Shown here: positions 43,901 through 55,220 of the stretch, one piece after another
How positions within the stretch are numbered: the stretch's first letter is position 1
How the letters are laid out: every line of letters starts with the position of its first letter
Assembly (NCBI GenBank): GCA_963971285.1
Contig: OZ020249.1
Coordinates: 10,218,256 to 10,282,255 of the forward strand
Direction: 5' to 3'
From: Astropecten irregularis
Taxonomy: Eukaryota > Echinodermata > Asteroidea > Paxillosida > Astropectinidae
DNA: 64,000 bases
The notes under the pieces: generated by a model
Seen by the model: the letters and a program-made list of their open reading frames with translations, nothing else
Told to the model about the DNA's origin: nothing
Databases searched by the model: none
Position numbers and translations under genes: made by a program

Positions 43901-46900
43901 GTGTTATCTCCCACCCACAGACTTGGCCACATCCTTGATCTTGTACTGGCTCGACCCGAGGACGACCTGGTGTTAAACTGCAGCGTGCGTGATATCAGTT
44001 TGTCCGATCACTTTGCTGTCCACTTTACACTCAACCGGTCTAAGCCTCGCCCTCCCAAGTCAGTCTCAAAAACCCGGAACTTCCAACATGTGGACACTGA
44101 AGCTCTTTCCACAGCTTTCAGTGATAAGCTCAAGCCCCTTTTCCTCCTCCAAGATGTCAACGACCAGGCCCAGTTCTTCGGTGATGCTGTTACAAAGATT
44201 CTAGATGACTTCGCTCCCGTTCGTACTCGCACCCGTGTGTGTCGACATAGATCACCTTGGTACAACGATGCGGTCCACAATGCCAGGCGTGTCAAAAGAA
44301 GACTGGAGCGTCGATGGCGGAAGAGCAAGCTCCCGGATGATCAAACTGCCTACAACACACAGTTAACTCTTGTTAAAACTTTGATTATTAATGCTAAAAG
44401 GGTATTTTTCTGTAATAAACTTTCACATTGCAATGTTAAAGATATGTATAAAACTGTTCATACACTGTTAAATACTCCATGTGGCAACTTTCCTTCCGGT
44501 GATAATTTAGTTACTGCTAACAATTTTGCCAAACACTTTGTTGCAAAGGTTGCTGACATAAGGGGTGATATTCAAAATAGCATAGCCCCGCCCCCATCCC
44601 CTCAAGTTCCTCTTGCCCCAGAAATAACCGGCACTTTTAATCTGCTTTCAGTATTCCCTCCCACAGATATCCAGGAAGTTACTGAAATCATTAAAGTTTC
44701 CCCAAACAAATCCTGTGCCCTGGACGCCTTGCCAACATGGTTGCTAAAAGCTAATGTCAATTGCATTGCTCCATCTCTTGTTCATATCATCAATTCCTCC
44801 CTTTCATCTGGTAATTTCCCTAACTGTTTCCGACAAGCCATAGTCACACCCATCCTTAAAAAACCAACACTTGATCACAATGATTTAAAGAACTATCGTC
44901 CTATTTCTAATACCTCATTTCTGTCAAAACTACTGGAGAAAATTGTTTACAAACGTCTTACTCGCCACGTTACTTCCAACAATCTAGACAGTCCATTCCA
45001 ATCTGCTTACAAACGCAATCATAGTACAGAGACAGCACTGCTCCTTGTGCAGAATGACATTCTTCGGGCTATTGATTGTAAGAAGGCGGTACTACTCGTC
45101 ATGCTTGACTTGTCAGCCGCCTTTGACACATTGGACCAAACAATACTCCTCAACAGGTTGAGTCAGCTTTACGGTGTCCGTGACGCAGCCCTGTCCTGGT
45201 TCACAAGTTATTTCTATGATCGTAAGAACCGCGTCCGCATCGAAGGAATCCTGTCTGATGAAACCCAGGTTGAATTTGGAGTTCCCCAAGGATCGGTGCT
45301 TGGGCCTGCACTCTTCACATTCTATATCAAACCCGTCGCTCATATCATTGAACAGTACAATCTATCGTTTCACATATATGCAGATGACATACAACTTTAT
45401 ACTTCCTTCAACCCTTCCATTCCTGGTGAGTCAGTCACTGCTCTTCAAAACCTCTCTAAATGCATTTCACACATACAACAATGGATGACCTGCAATATGC
45501 TGAAGCTAAACAATAACAAAACCGAGTTCTTTGTAGCAGCTTCTCCACGTGTCCTAACACAACTTGGAGACCCTCTCACTTTAAATATTGGCCCGACACA
45601 AATTTCAGCTGTCCGCACGGTGCGTAACCTTGGAGTCATTTTCGATTCTTCGTTCACTATGACCAATCATGTTTCTTCCATCTGTAAGTCTGTTAATTTC
45701 CATCTACGTAACCTTTGGCGTATTCGTAAATACATTGATCATGACACCTGTCATCACGTTGTCCGTTCCTTCATAACATCTAGACTGGACTATTGCAACT
45801 CTCTGCTATTTGGAATCACCCAAGGTGAAATACACAGGCTACAAAAGCTTCAAAACCGTGCAGCCAGACTCATTTTCTCTGTTCACTGCTCCGTTGATGC
45901 CTCATCCTTAATTTCTAAACTTCATTGGCTACCTATCAAACAACGACTATCTTTCAAACTTCTTCTCATGGTCTACAAATGCTTACATGGTATTTCTCCT
46001 CCCTACTTGTCTCAATTACTCACTTTGTATCAACCAGGCAGATCGGGACTCCGATCTTCTGATGACAAACTTCTTCTGTCTATTCCTACTCGGTCAAAAT
46101 CTTTCGGAGATAGATCATTTTCTATAGCTGGTCCCAAACTGTGGAACTCTGTCCCTATCAACATCAGGAATTCTCCCTCTGTCACTGTTTTTAGGAAACG
46201 GCTTAAATCATATTTGTTCCCATAACCCCTGTCCTTGTCTTGTTGTTTGTCTATACTTTCTGTACAGCGCTTTGATCTCCTGTAAAGGCGCTTTATAAAT
46301 ACCAGTTATTATTATTATTATTATTATAAAATGCTTCGAAGCAATTTATTCCAATCGGAAAATAGTTTCATTTATTTCTCAACGAATATGGCATGTTTAG
46401 ACAAAAACATTTCATGGGATGTTTTCTCCTATCGTCACCATTATACTGTGTAAGTTTTATGTGAATCTGTGATCTTGAAGTGTATTTTGTCTTTCCAATT
46501 CTGTACCATCCCTTGATAACATACGTATTCGCAAGCAATCTGAGTGTACCTGATAAAGTGTGATAGCGCCCTCATTGTTGACACTGCTGTTTTGATATCA
46601 GCATAGAAGTGTGAAATAGAACATAAACACCGCCCTCTGTTGATATCTTTTATCATTTATAATGTTATTTGTTCTAACTTGGACAGGAAGTGTGTAGCAA
46701 ATATATATAAGAAATGCATTGTGCAACACTATGTGTTGAAACTTTTTGTGCACAAAATCCCATAGGCCGGCAATTATGGCTAATCTTCATTACGTCAATC
46801 AATGGGTATTTTAACTACTGTGTGTACCTTCCTGTTTGGTGTCCACAAAGAAAACGTGCTGATTTTGGGGCTTCTCTTGGCTTTCGTCCACTAAATGCAG

Positions 46901-49900
46901 AGCTGACCGCAGCTTTTCAATTTTCTGAGGGAAACAAGGTTTGCAAAAAGAAAAGGAGAAAGATAAAGACTATTAATAAAAAAATGTAGGTTATGATGGG
47001 GAAACTTGGCTAAATAATGTTAATATGGTGGACTAAAGCTGCTTAGCAGATGCTGTTATTGGTAGGATGCCCAAAAGCTGACTGAAGATGAACTGGTTGG
47101 ACAACCTCCAAGAAAAGACCGGTTGATGCCAACTGAAACTAATTCCGGCAGTGAGGGACTTGAGAAAGAGACTACAGTTTGCATTTGGCACCAATTTTTA
47201 ATGCAGAGAGGGATGGCGGGGTATCACCTTTGTTAGACTTCTCTCAATCCAAGTGAGGTATCCCTTCGAAAATAACTATTTAATACTGCGTCCTTCTTCA
47301 GGTTTTGCTGTCATGGGCAAATGTATATAGATATTAAGGGTCTTTACCAAAACTTGGCTCTGGCTCAGGCTCCGGCTCCATTTCGTGATTCCATTTTTAA
47401 ATAATGGATATCAAAATAGAGGCTTTTGGCTGTGGTTCGGAAGTAGATTCTTTGGTTTGATACAGAAAACAGTGCTTCAGCTTCGATGAAAAACCACAAC
47501 CTATATTTTCAGCATGGATAACAGAGACGAAACCTGAGCCTGAGTCGAGGTTTGGAAAAGGGCCAAAGTCACCAATGCAGGAAAAAACGAAGGAAAGTTG
47601 GATTGATCCATGAAACTTTAACCAAGCGAATGTGGCTCTCCGAAGCCCCACCCCCTAGATGGCTGTAGGAAGGGCGTGGTCCTACCTTGGCTTCGATGAC
47701 CAGTTTGTGATTGACGTATCTCTTGTCCTGAGTGTCCATCATCATCTGCTGCTCCACAGTCACTGTCTCTTCCTTCTTCAGACGTTTGTGGACGCCGTCC
47801 TGTGAAACGTGACAAGGGATGCAGTTCACAAGAATCATACAATGCATCATAAGTCCTGCAGCCTGCGATTGATTGTAAGTTACGATTAGTGTGGTGAAAT
47901 CGACCCCAGGGGTCGATTTCACAAAGCCCTGCGAGCAATCGTAACTCGAGTTATGAAGGATAACCCATCGTAGGAGGCCTATCCCACGTAGGGCTGCAAT
48001 GCATAATAAGTCCTACGATTGATATTAATTTAAGATGAGTCTGGTGAAATCTACCCCAGGCCACTTTAAGTTGACCGCCCATAGCTAGGTGCCATCTAGA
48101 TAATAATGGTCTACATGTAGTCGTCATCTTGACCATGCAGTCTAGTTGGCCATAGATTCCTGCCCCTCTAGAAAATATTTTTGATCTTTTAAAAGATCAA
48201 AAATAAAAGAGAAAACACTTAAGAAATACTGTGGCCGTTTTTCGCTGTTTTCTCAAAAAGTGGGCAACGTATGGGACTGAAATTTTCACAGATTACTTTT
48301 ACTGTATCTTCCTTGATATTTTTGCCCATGAATCTGTATTTCTTTGACAAAAACTAAAGTATGAAACTACCTTTAAACAAACAGGCCCAATGACCACATG
48401 GTTAAGATGGCCCCCAGCCATGGTCACCTTTAATAAGAGGCCTGGCCAGGATACACTACATGATTTACAATATTAGCATGCACTTCAAGAGGGCGATAGA
48501 GAGGCCTAAATCCAATGACAACTAGACCACATGGTCTACTTCAAACAAGCATTTCTTTGTTGGTTGAACAAGTATTTTTCAGACCTTCTTCATTACTGCA
48601 ATGACTTCCATCATAATTAAAGCTTTGCTGAGCTCCAATCAAAATAATGAAGTAGAAAGTGAGAGAGAGGGCAAAATTTGTTTGTTTGATAAATGTTTCC
48701 TCCATACTCATTACAATTTGTAAGCACCAGTTATTTGAATGATCAACCATGGTTAAAGTAAACTAGTACTAGTCATGGTAGTCCTAGTATTTGACCACAG
48801 CATCATGGTCATCCTGTATGCTGCCTCAAAGATGGAATTCCTTTCCCGGACGTTGATTTATACATCCGAGTCCAGAAAATGAGTTCTGTGGTTGGCTTGC
48901 CATCAAGAAAGAATCCTGCTCCCAAAATGCTCCAGTTGAGCTCTAGCTACAGATCGACAACTTACCTCCAGACGAGAGCTGACCATTTTGAAGTAAAACT
49001 CATCCGGGTTTCGATTTAGGGCCTTCCGCTGCAACTTCTTGATCTTGTTTTGCTTTGCATGGTAGTCCCTAGACAAAGTAAGAGGAAATAACATTCACTC
49101 AGTCATAACTTCAATCGCACACTGAGTTTCAATGTTCAAATTTTGTAAACTTAAAGCCTTTCTCAAAGCTCGGCTTTGGCTCAGGCTCCGGCTTCGTCTC
49201 TGTCATGCTGAAAATGTAGTTTGTGGATTTTCATTGAAGCTGAAGCTCTGTTTTCTTTTTCAAACCAGAGAATCTACTTCCGAACCACAGCCAATAAGTC
49301 TCTATTTTGAGACCTGTAATTTTAGAATTTGGATTCAAGACATGGACAGGGTTCTAGCCAGACCAATTTTAGTGGTGGGCTCTAGAAATGAAGTTGAGTC
49401 GTGGTGAGAAAAATGCAGCGCAACATGATCAAGGTCCAGGGCCAACATTTTCACGGTTCCGATGGCAGCGCCATTTAATGGTATAAGCTACATTTTAAGG
49501 ACTGATATTCAATGAATTTCAGGTGTATAACAGAAAAGAGTGAACTTTTATTCAGGAATGTGATCAAAATTCACAATATTGGCAATACTTTTATTCACTC
49601 TGCGGAAATTTGTGCTGGGCGACAGAGTTTATTTTAGACCTAAATTCCGGGCGCAAATTTCCAGTGCCGGGCTGTCCCGCCCAGCGCCGCCCACCGTGGC
49701 TAGAACCCTGGACATGGAGCTGGAGCCTGAGCACATGAGCTTAATTGTCACACTCAAAGATTTTGTTGAAGTCATCATTATATAATGTTTCAATGAAATA
49801 ATGTACGTACTTTGCCCGGAGTTTGTAATCTTTCTTCTTCTCAAGAAAGCCAAAGTTGTGTCTGCTGGCCGGCTACAATTGGTGGACAAGAAAGCAAAAT

Positions 49901-51084
49901 ATAAAACTGTAAGTTGTTAAGCAGTACTTGTACTCAACTTCTCAAGTTGTAATTGTACATCATACATTTCATTAAAGTCAAGTAGAAATAGAATCACTAA
50001 GTTAGACTTGCTGGCTCTGCCCGAGAGGCTCTGGTATTCTTCTGATTGGCCTCATCTCAATACGTTATGCCCACCTTCTTTCTTTAAACGTTATTTTGCC
50101 GGACATTCTAGCTATTTAGTACCAGCTTGACATAATGATGAAAATAAGTTAATCGGTTTAACTTTCTTTAGCCTAGGGAACGGCAAAACAGAGTTTGCAG
50201 GAAGAATGCCGGTACTGGCAAAATATACCCTGTCAGTCATTTATAAAAGATATAATAATTAAGTACTGGTAAAGTACGGTAGTGACTATGGACCAATGGG
50301 CACAGGAGAAGTCGACCGCGGGACAACTCGACCGCAAAGACAACTCAACTCCGAGACGGCTCGACTCCAAAGACAATTGGACTCCGAGACAAGTTGACTC
50401 AATTATTCTATAGTATAGATGTCAAATGCAATGCAAGGCTGGTGCGAAAATCAGTTATGTTTAATTGCACACTGACAATTATTTTATTTATTCTATTAAA
50501 AATATTAACGTGATATCATTCCGAGGAGAGTAACGTCTCTGGATGGGATGGGGCCACCGTTTTCCAAGCAGCCTTTTGCTTCCGGCTAATTACTACTATC
50601 ACTATATCAGAATAGTATTTTCTGTGTCATTTTTTATTCACATACATTTTCGTTTACATAGGCCTAACGTTAAATCATGATAATTATTGTTTTGTTTCGC
50701 ACACCAGCCTAGCACTAACTTGTCTCGGAGTCGTTGCTTTTGGAGTCGAGCTGTCTCTCGGGGTCGAGTTGTCTTTGGAGTCGAGCTGTCTTGAGTCGAA
50801 TTGTCTCGCGGTCGACTTGTCTGACATTCAGACCAATGCCTTACAGAAGTACAAAAACATTATGTACACTAGTAGTACTGCCTATTAGTACGTAGTACAA
50901 CTGTGTCGGAAATAGGGTAGCCATCCCTTCCCTTCAACTCAGCTGGTCTTTGGCCTACTGATTTGGAAAATAAGCCCTCCCCATCAAAATGTAAAACGAT
51001 TGCTCATTATATTGGCGGAATTACCTGCGATCTTTCCCTGTGTGTCTTTTGGGCAGATTTTGCAGCCTTCCTAAACGACGACAT
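40920..51084 (-). CDS. UTP11: U3 snoRNA-associated protein 11 (UTP11)
   Basis: Nucleolar subunit of the small-subunit processome that works with U3 snoRNA in 18S rRNA maturation. Eight minus-strand exons: 51025-51084, 49811-49872, 48966-49068, 47686-47799, 46828-46924, 42784-42869, 41969-42079 and 40920-41003; GT-AG, phases consistent, 717 nt or 238 aa (human 253). N-terminus MSSFRKAAKSAQKTHRERSQ then NFGFLEKKKDYKLRAKDYH and ALNRNPDEFYFKM are hallmarks of the family; the rest is a Lys/Glu-rich helical protein ending AAMYKFYPERKR, matching the conserved YKF..RRKR end. Very large introns: intron 1 holds a foldback element, intron 2 a MITE with a nested hAT-like insertion, intron 5 an antisense LINE, intron 6 an 87-bp minisatellite. 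A GGCGCCCTC motif lies about 80 bp upstream of the start. Confidence 0.94.
41021..41128. mobile_element. half of repeat family F
   Basis: GTGGTAATGCGTGGTAAGCA to GGTTAGGGTTAAA, next to the last UTP11 exon. Confidence 0.6.
41637..41860. repeat. 77-bp tandem repeat, about 2.9 copies, derived from family F
   Basis: CCTGTGGAGACTGTGG recurs at 41641, 41718 and 41795, exactly 77 bp apart. In UTP11 intron 7. Confidence 0.88.
42130..42720. repeat. 87-bp minisatellite, 7 copies, in UTP11 intron 6
   Basis: ATGGCTGCC recurs at 42153, 42240, 42327, 42414, 42501, 42588 and 42675, always 87 bp apart, with few differences. Since 87 is a multiple of three, the frame stays open and yields a spurious repeat protein. 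Confidence 0.95.
43190..46225 (+). CDS. LINE ORF2: endonuclease and reverse transcriptase (CR1/L2-type)
   Basis: One frame is open from 43190 to the TAA at 46223-46225, about 1011 codons; the first in-frame ATG is at 43454, inside the endonuclease domain, so the real start is probably lost by 5' truncation. Endonuclease/exonuclease/phosphatase domain: LSICVWNARSVRNK, FLTETW, GDFNVHFDN, then SDHFAVHFTL (catalytic His). Reverse transcriptase: NYRPISNTSFLSKLLEKIVY, LVMLDLSAAFDTLD, GVPQGSVLGPALFTFYI and catalytic YADDIQLY. The C-terminal part LHWLPIKQRLSFKLLLMVYK and CLHGISPPYL with KLWNSVP is typical of the CR1/L2/Jockey group. No frameshift or stop interrupts it, so the copy is young. It lies antisense in UTP11 intron 5. 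Confidence 0.92.
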   Translation, partial: NSRFPLQYTYSPREHEGSPIPALVRHRPPRRSTRHTTRTRCNIDNLHVIDRVSDPRDINLSICVWNARSVRNKSTLLLEYITDLDIDVMFLTETWLHYDDHVVTGECTPSGYTFLNFPRPSGDGHGGIGVIFKSHLDLQSCTSFANPNISSFEYALVTDHRKSIVFALIYRPPPSRANNLKTTTFLMEFDSFISEISTTMTGKLVVTGDFNVHFDNLDKPETDKFISSISSVGLHQFVLSPTHRLGHILDLVLARPEDDLVLNCSVRDISLSDHFAVHFTLNRSKPRPPKSVSKTRNFQHVDTEALSTAFSDKLKPLFLLQDVNDQAQFFGDAVTKILDDFAPVRTRTRVCRHRSPWYNDAVHNARRVKRRLERRWRKSKLPDDQTAYNTQLTLVKTLIINAKRVFFCNKLSHCNVKDMYKTVHTLLNTPCGNFPSGDNLVTANNFAKHFVAKVADIRGDIQNSIAPPPSPQVPLAPEITGTFNLLSVFPPTDIQEVTEIIKVSPNKSCALDALPTWLLKANVNCIAPSLVHIINSSLSSGNFPNCFRQAIVTPILKKPTLDHNDLKNYRPISNTSFLSKLLEKIVYKRLTRHVTSNNLDSPFQSAYKRNHSTETALLLVQNDILRAIDCKKAVLLVMLDLSAAFDTLDQTILLNRLSQLYGVRDAALSWFTSYFYDRKNRVRIEGILSDETQVEFGVPQGSVLGPALFTFYIKPVAHIIEQYNLSFHIYADDIQLYTSFNPSIPGESVTALQNLSKCISHIQQWMTCNMLKLNNNKTEFFVAASPRVLTQLGDPLTLNIGPTQISAVRTVRNLGVIFDSSFTMTNHVSSICKSVNFHLRNLWRIRKYIDHDTCHHVVRSFITSRLDYCNSLLFGITQGEIHRLQKLQNRAARLIFSVHCSVDASSLISKLHWLPIKQRLSFKLLLMVYKCLHGISPPYLSQLLTLYQPGRSGLRSSDDKLLLSIPTRSKSFGDRSFSIAGPKLWNSVPINIRNSPSVTVFRKRLKSYLFP
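43193..46325 (+). mobile_element. CR1/L2-type non-LTR retrotransposon copy, 5'-truncated
   Basis: After the ORF a short 3'UTR ends in GGCGCTTTATAAATACCAG and an ATT microsatellite tail. ATAAAAT flanks both sides (43186-43192 and 46326-46332), a likely target-site duplication. The insertion splits a MITE whose halves are at 43005-43192 and 46326-46514. Confidence 0.8.
47338..47563. mobile_element. MITE family E
   Basis: Same layout as 14566-14795, with ends GGGTCTTTACCAAAACTTGG and GAGGTTTGGAAAAGGGCC. In UTP11 intron 4. Confidence 0.8.
47856..48058. mobile_element. MITE family D, full copy plus adjoining half
   Basis: A half copy ending AAATCGACCCC at 47907 touches a full copy 47909-48058. 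In UTP11 intron 3. Confidence 0.8.
48178..48375. mobile_element. MITE family B, half copy
   Basis: Begins at the internal GATCTTTTAAAAGATC palindrome and runs to an AAAGTATGAAACTACC end; the other half is missing. In UTP11 intron 3. Confidence 0.75.
49153..49740. mobile_element. MITE family E interrupted by a hAT-like element
   Basis: Left part 49153-49346 and right remnant from 49711 (CATGGAGCTGGAGCCTGAGC) are split by the insertion at 49347-49710. In UTP11 intron 2. Confidence 0.75.
49347..49710. mobile_element. hAT-like nonautonomous element with 8-bp TSD
   Basis: Terminal inverted repeats CAGGGTTCTAGCCA and TGGCTAGAACCCTG, flanked by the direct repeat GACATGGA (49339-49346 and 49711-49718). 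An 8-bp duplication and CAGGG ends are typical of hAT elements. 364 bp, no coding capacity. Confidence 0.88.
50299..50830. mobile_element. foldback element with GTCGA subterminal repeats and 8-bp TSD
   Basis: TSD GACCAATG at 50291-50298 and 50831-50838. Arms made of ACAACTCGACTCCGAG-like units in inverse orientation (50309-50402 and 50716-50822). In UTP11 intron 1. Confidence 0.85.
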
Positions 51085-51200
51085 TGCAATAATTAAGAGA
51101 TATCTCGATCTTTTTTACACACGTCAAGCAATACTTTGCATGCACGTTGTTTTTGTATCGATGGCGCCCTCAATTGTTGTCAAATGCAGCATGAACCTTT
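51085..51200 (-). promoter_or_regulatory. putative UTP11 promoter region
   Basis: Upstream of the UTP11 ATG; contains GGCGCCCTC at 51163-51171, a motif repeated near several gene starts in this window. No TATA box at a usual place. Confidence 0.3.
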
Positions 51201-51784
51201 GAAGTCTCAATTTTTTTAATGAGGCAGAAAATTAATAGTTTTGTTTTTAATTGGACCTCAATAGGTTGAAAAATTCATCGGTGTATTCATTGGTCAAAAG
51301 CAGTAACTGTTTAAGTTCGTGTGAAAAATCTACATAACCAAAATTAATACAAGGTTTTAGGTGTTTCCATTAATCACCAAATAAACCACTGGAAAACAGC
51401 CTACACCAAATTTAGTCGGGTGCCAATCCCTTTATGCATGGAAATTTACTGGTATTGTTACAGGTAACCGCTCCTACTCCGTTTGGTCTTTTTTTGATAC
51501 CACGTGCACGTGGCGGAAAACTTGCATGAATTCGAAACTTATGCAATTTTTGGTGGGAATTCAGGTGTGAGGGTTATCGTGACTTCCCTATAACCACCGG
51601 ACTGAAGAGATTTCCATGTTCTTGTAAACATTCCGCTAGGAACTCGGCAACATGGTAAGTACTGAATGATATTAGGAACAATTGAAAAAAAGTGACTTTT
51701 GAGCCACGAACGAAGGGTCAATTTGTGAGCGACTCATGCACGGTGTGACATTGGGAATGGAGCACATCCTTTTTATTAATATTA

Positions 51785-51893
51785 GGCTGCGTTCGAGCGG
51801 TTACTCCCGGTAACACGAGTGTGATGCGCGCGCAATACTCTCCGGTGCAGGAGTATACTCGTGTTAACACGAGTAGCTCGCTCGAACGCAGCC
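51785..51893. mobile_element. 109-bp MITE with GGCTGCGTTCGAGCG ends
   Basis: GGCTGCGTTCGAGCGG at left, GCTCGAACGCAGCC at right, inner ACTCGTGTTAACACGAGT. Confidence 0.82.
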
Positions 51894-52612
51894 AAAGTGT
51901 CAGTTTCCAGTGCACGGCACATCTACACAACAACAAAGAAAGCACTCTAGTAAAGTTGTAAGCAACATTGGTAACCGTAAAACTAATTGGGCAGTCAACT
52001 TAAGAAAATAAAGTCTAAGCTTAGGCCTATCTTCTCAGTTTGTGCATCGCGGGAAGTTGAACCAAAGTAGGCCTAGCTACAAACGTATTGTAGTATTGTA
52101 ACTGACGCGTGTAAACTTCAGTGAATTTAATATTATAATTATTATTTTTTGGAAAAGATTAGGTCTATTAGTGCTGTTCGTGCTACAAGTTCTTATGTCA
52201 ACTGTTTCTTTTAAAAAGCTGGGACTTACCCAATGATAGTGAAACTTATTTATAGCCTTGATTAACGGTTTGCCGCAGTTCAATATTCCAATATAAACGG
52301 CACCTTAAACAAGAAAAATTATTGTGGCTCGTAGATGCACTCTCCCAACACGCTCAGTATCGCTCTCTGAAGAGCCGTATTATTAGTGGTCGAAACAGCA
52401 AAGTCTTCAAACCATTTGGGTAGCCCGTGTAGGACGATGGACGATTATTAATATTATAATAATATTCGCTAATTATAATTATATTGCTGTTGTTATCGTG
52501 GCTTTCAAAGTTTTATGTCATTTACCACGAAATGCGGCTTTGTTGCCTCAAATCGGTATGAAACATCAAAGTATGATATTAACAAGCGACCATTATTTTA
52601 TACCTCTGTTAA

Positions 52613-52968
52613 AGGTACGTAGTATCATACTTTAAAAGCATACTGAAACATAAATCTTTACTAGTTTATTTTACTTACAGGGTATAACGATGTTGATGGT
52701 AGAAACATAAACCGTTAAAATGTTTCTGCCTGAAATGTTATATTTATCCAGAAAAGAGTAAAACCAGTGACCAAAATTATTTTTGATATTTTAAAGATCA
52801 ACAATAAAAGAGAAAATACTTACAAAATACTGTGGCCGTTTTTCAGCGTTTTCTCAAAAAGTGGGCACCGTATGGGACTGCAATTTTCACAGATGACTGC
52901 TACTGTATCTTCGTTGATATTTTTGCCCATGAATCTGCATTTCAGTCTTTGACAAAAACCAAAGTATG
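52613..52968. mobile_element. MITE family B
   Basis: Starts AAAGGTACGTAGTATCATAC, ends CCAAAGTATGAG. Confidence 0.75.
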
Positions 52969-53028
52969 AGTAGGCGGGGTCACCCTCTAGTCAGCCACGA
53001 TGGTAATGTCCGGGGTATAAGACGCTCA

Positions 53029-53265
53029 GGGGCCAATTTCATAAAACTGTTAAGCACAAACATTTGCTTAGCACAAAAATGTCTTGGCCAATAAAACAAA
53101 CCACCATTAAAAATTTCATATGATATTCATGGTCAGCGAACAACAGCCAAAGAACAATCACAAGTGATACACAACACGTGGATATTTGGTTGTTAACCCT
53201 GTTTTTATTAAGACAGAAATGTCATGCTTAGCAAATATTTGTGCTTAACATATGAAATTGGCCCC
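53029..53265. mobile_element. MITE family A
   Basis: Full copy next to a family B element. Confidence 0.85.
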
Positions 53266-53384
53266 AGATCAACCGGTTGTTCACTGGCTGTGAGGGGCCG
53301 TGGCAGACCTCCATAAAACCAATTTTAGCTCGGTCTGACCTCATCCGCGTTACATTGATGGAGCCATACATGTATACTATCCTT

Positions 53385-53735
53385 TGGTATACTAGCATAC
53401 CGAAACCGAAATCTTCACAAATTTACATAATATAACTTACGGGGTATAAAGATGGTGATGGTAGAAACAAAACCGTCAACATCGTTCTACCTGAAATGCT
53501 GTATTTATCCAGAAAAAAAGTAAACCAATGACCAAAAACAATTTTTATCAAAAATAACGGTCATAAGATTTATAAAAATAATGTGGCGTTTTTCACTGTT
53601 TTTTTATTCGTCAAAAAGTGGGCACCATAATGACTGAAAATTTCAAAGATGACTGTTACTGATATATATATCTCCCTTTATATTTTTGCCCATGAGTCTG
53701 TATTTCTTTGACAAAAACCAAAGTATTACCTTTAG
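53385..53735. mobile_element. MITE family B
   Basis: Decayed copy 400 bp from the previous one, ending CAAAGTATTACCTTT. Confidence 0.7.
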
Positions 53736-53802
53736 CTTGGCCCCATTACCACATGACCTATAGGGTCTGCTTCAACGGGCCGTGCTAGACACACACACAC
53801 CA

Positions 53803-54046
53803 GGGGCCAATTTCATAAAACTGTTAAGCTCAAAATTTGCTAAGCATGACATTTCTGTCTTAATAAAAACAGGGTTAACAACCAAATGTTCACGTGTTGT
53901 GTATAAATCACTTGTGATTGTTCTTTGGCTGTTGTTTGCTGACCATGAATATGAAATGGCATTTTCAATGGTGGTTTGTTTTATTGGGCGAGACATTTTT
54001 ATGCTAAGCAAATTTTTGTGCTTAACAGTTTTATGAAATTGGCCCC
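53803..54046. mobile_element. MITE family A
   Basis: Full copy, ends CAGGGGCCAATTTCAT and ATGAAATTGGCCCCTG. Confidence 0.88.
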
Positions 54047-55119
54047 TGCTCGGCTTGCTATCAATAAACTTTGAGTGCGCATTACCATTAAGTTCATTAC
54101 AACCACCACGACATGTGGCATTAACTTTCTCTTTTATCTTTGTGAGTAGAACCTGCAGTAATTGAAATTTAATTCCAGGATGGAATTAATCTTACGATTC
54201 CACTTCGACAAAAATGTTCAAATTATATCAATATTAATGTCCCTTAGGTATATTTCGCATTGAGTTCTTTATTAATACTAGGCCATCATGAAGTAGGCCT
54301 ATTGGTAGGCCTGTACAAAGGTGAACACGTTTTAAAGGATTTTCCGGACAAAATTGGCCTAAGGGTAATTTCAATTAGTCAAATTGAAAAAGATATCTGC
54401 CATTAAAAAAAGACGTTGGATGTTAAGTACTGCACTGCACTGATGAACTAGGCAATAAATTAGCATTTTCTTAAATCACCTTCTTTTAATTGTTTAAAAG
54501 GTATACAGGCCTATTATAATGATGATCTCTGGTTTTACTGATATTCAAGATCTTTGAATGTGTTTCTCAACAAAACTTGTTTTCGGTAAAGCAAGTCAAA
54601 TATTTATCAACATGCAAAAAGCCAAAAGAAACGGAATGCGTAATCGCACAAAATGCCAAATTTTGTTTAGTGTAACTCCTTCTATGTACAGCCGATTTAA
54701 TAAAACTGTTTTCCCATGACCCCATGGTCGTCACGATTATACTTGTCAAGATTTGTTGATAGTAAGCTTTATCAGGGGCGGATTCTTAAAGTAAAGAGGC
54801 GTTGAGATTCAAGGATAATTTGTAAACAAAACACCAAAAATCACTATTAAAGTTTTAAAATGTGAATAAAATTGCATGCTGTTACTTACTTCTTAAATGT
54901 TCCTAATTGGGACATTATTATTATTATTATTATTATTTATTCGGCCATCACCAAGACAAGATAATACAAAGAATACATTCCAATGAACAGGAAAAAGTTA
55001 ACACAAGTGCCCATGGGCGTGACAGGGGACAGAACAAAGACTTTGGTAAGCCAAAGATATATAGAGGCATGTGTCTTGTTTCATGGATTATGACTAGAAA
55101 CCAAAGTTAAATTTTTGAC
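54047..55119. other. intergenic, nothing supported
   Basis: AT-rich DNA with no coding exon or full repeat that I can identify, apart from the ATT tract at 54917. Confidence 0.3.
54917..54941 (+). repeat. ATT microsatellite
   Basis: Eight units of ATT; probably the tail of a decayed retroelement. Confidence 0.8.
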
Positions 55120-55220
55120 TGCAAACGTTAGGCTGGATAGCGCACACAGTTGACTGTTGGCATAGTGCGCAGACGGCATTCCAGATGTCGCAGGTTCGAA
55201 TCCCTCTCCAGTCAATTTAC
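55120..55220 (+). mobile_element. tRNA-derived SINE, degenerate
   Basis: GGCTGGATAGCGCACACAG and GGTTCGAATCCCTCTCCAGT. Confidence 0.65.

Larger units (their letters stand above)
43005..46514. mobile_element. MITE split by the LINE insertion
   Basis: Outer ends AAAGGGATGGTACAGA and CTGTACCATCCCTT form inverted terminal repeats of an element of about 380 bp once the LINE is set aside. Internal phrases such as GGTCACAAGAAAATAGTGAAAA recur in related elements near 21590 and 62050. Confidence 0.6.

Noticed and set aside
44008..45666. ORFs antisense or out of frame within the LINE
   Set aside because: Shadows of the reverse transcriptase frame.
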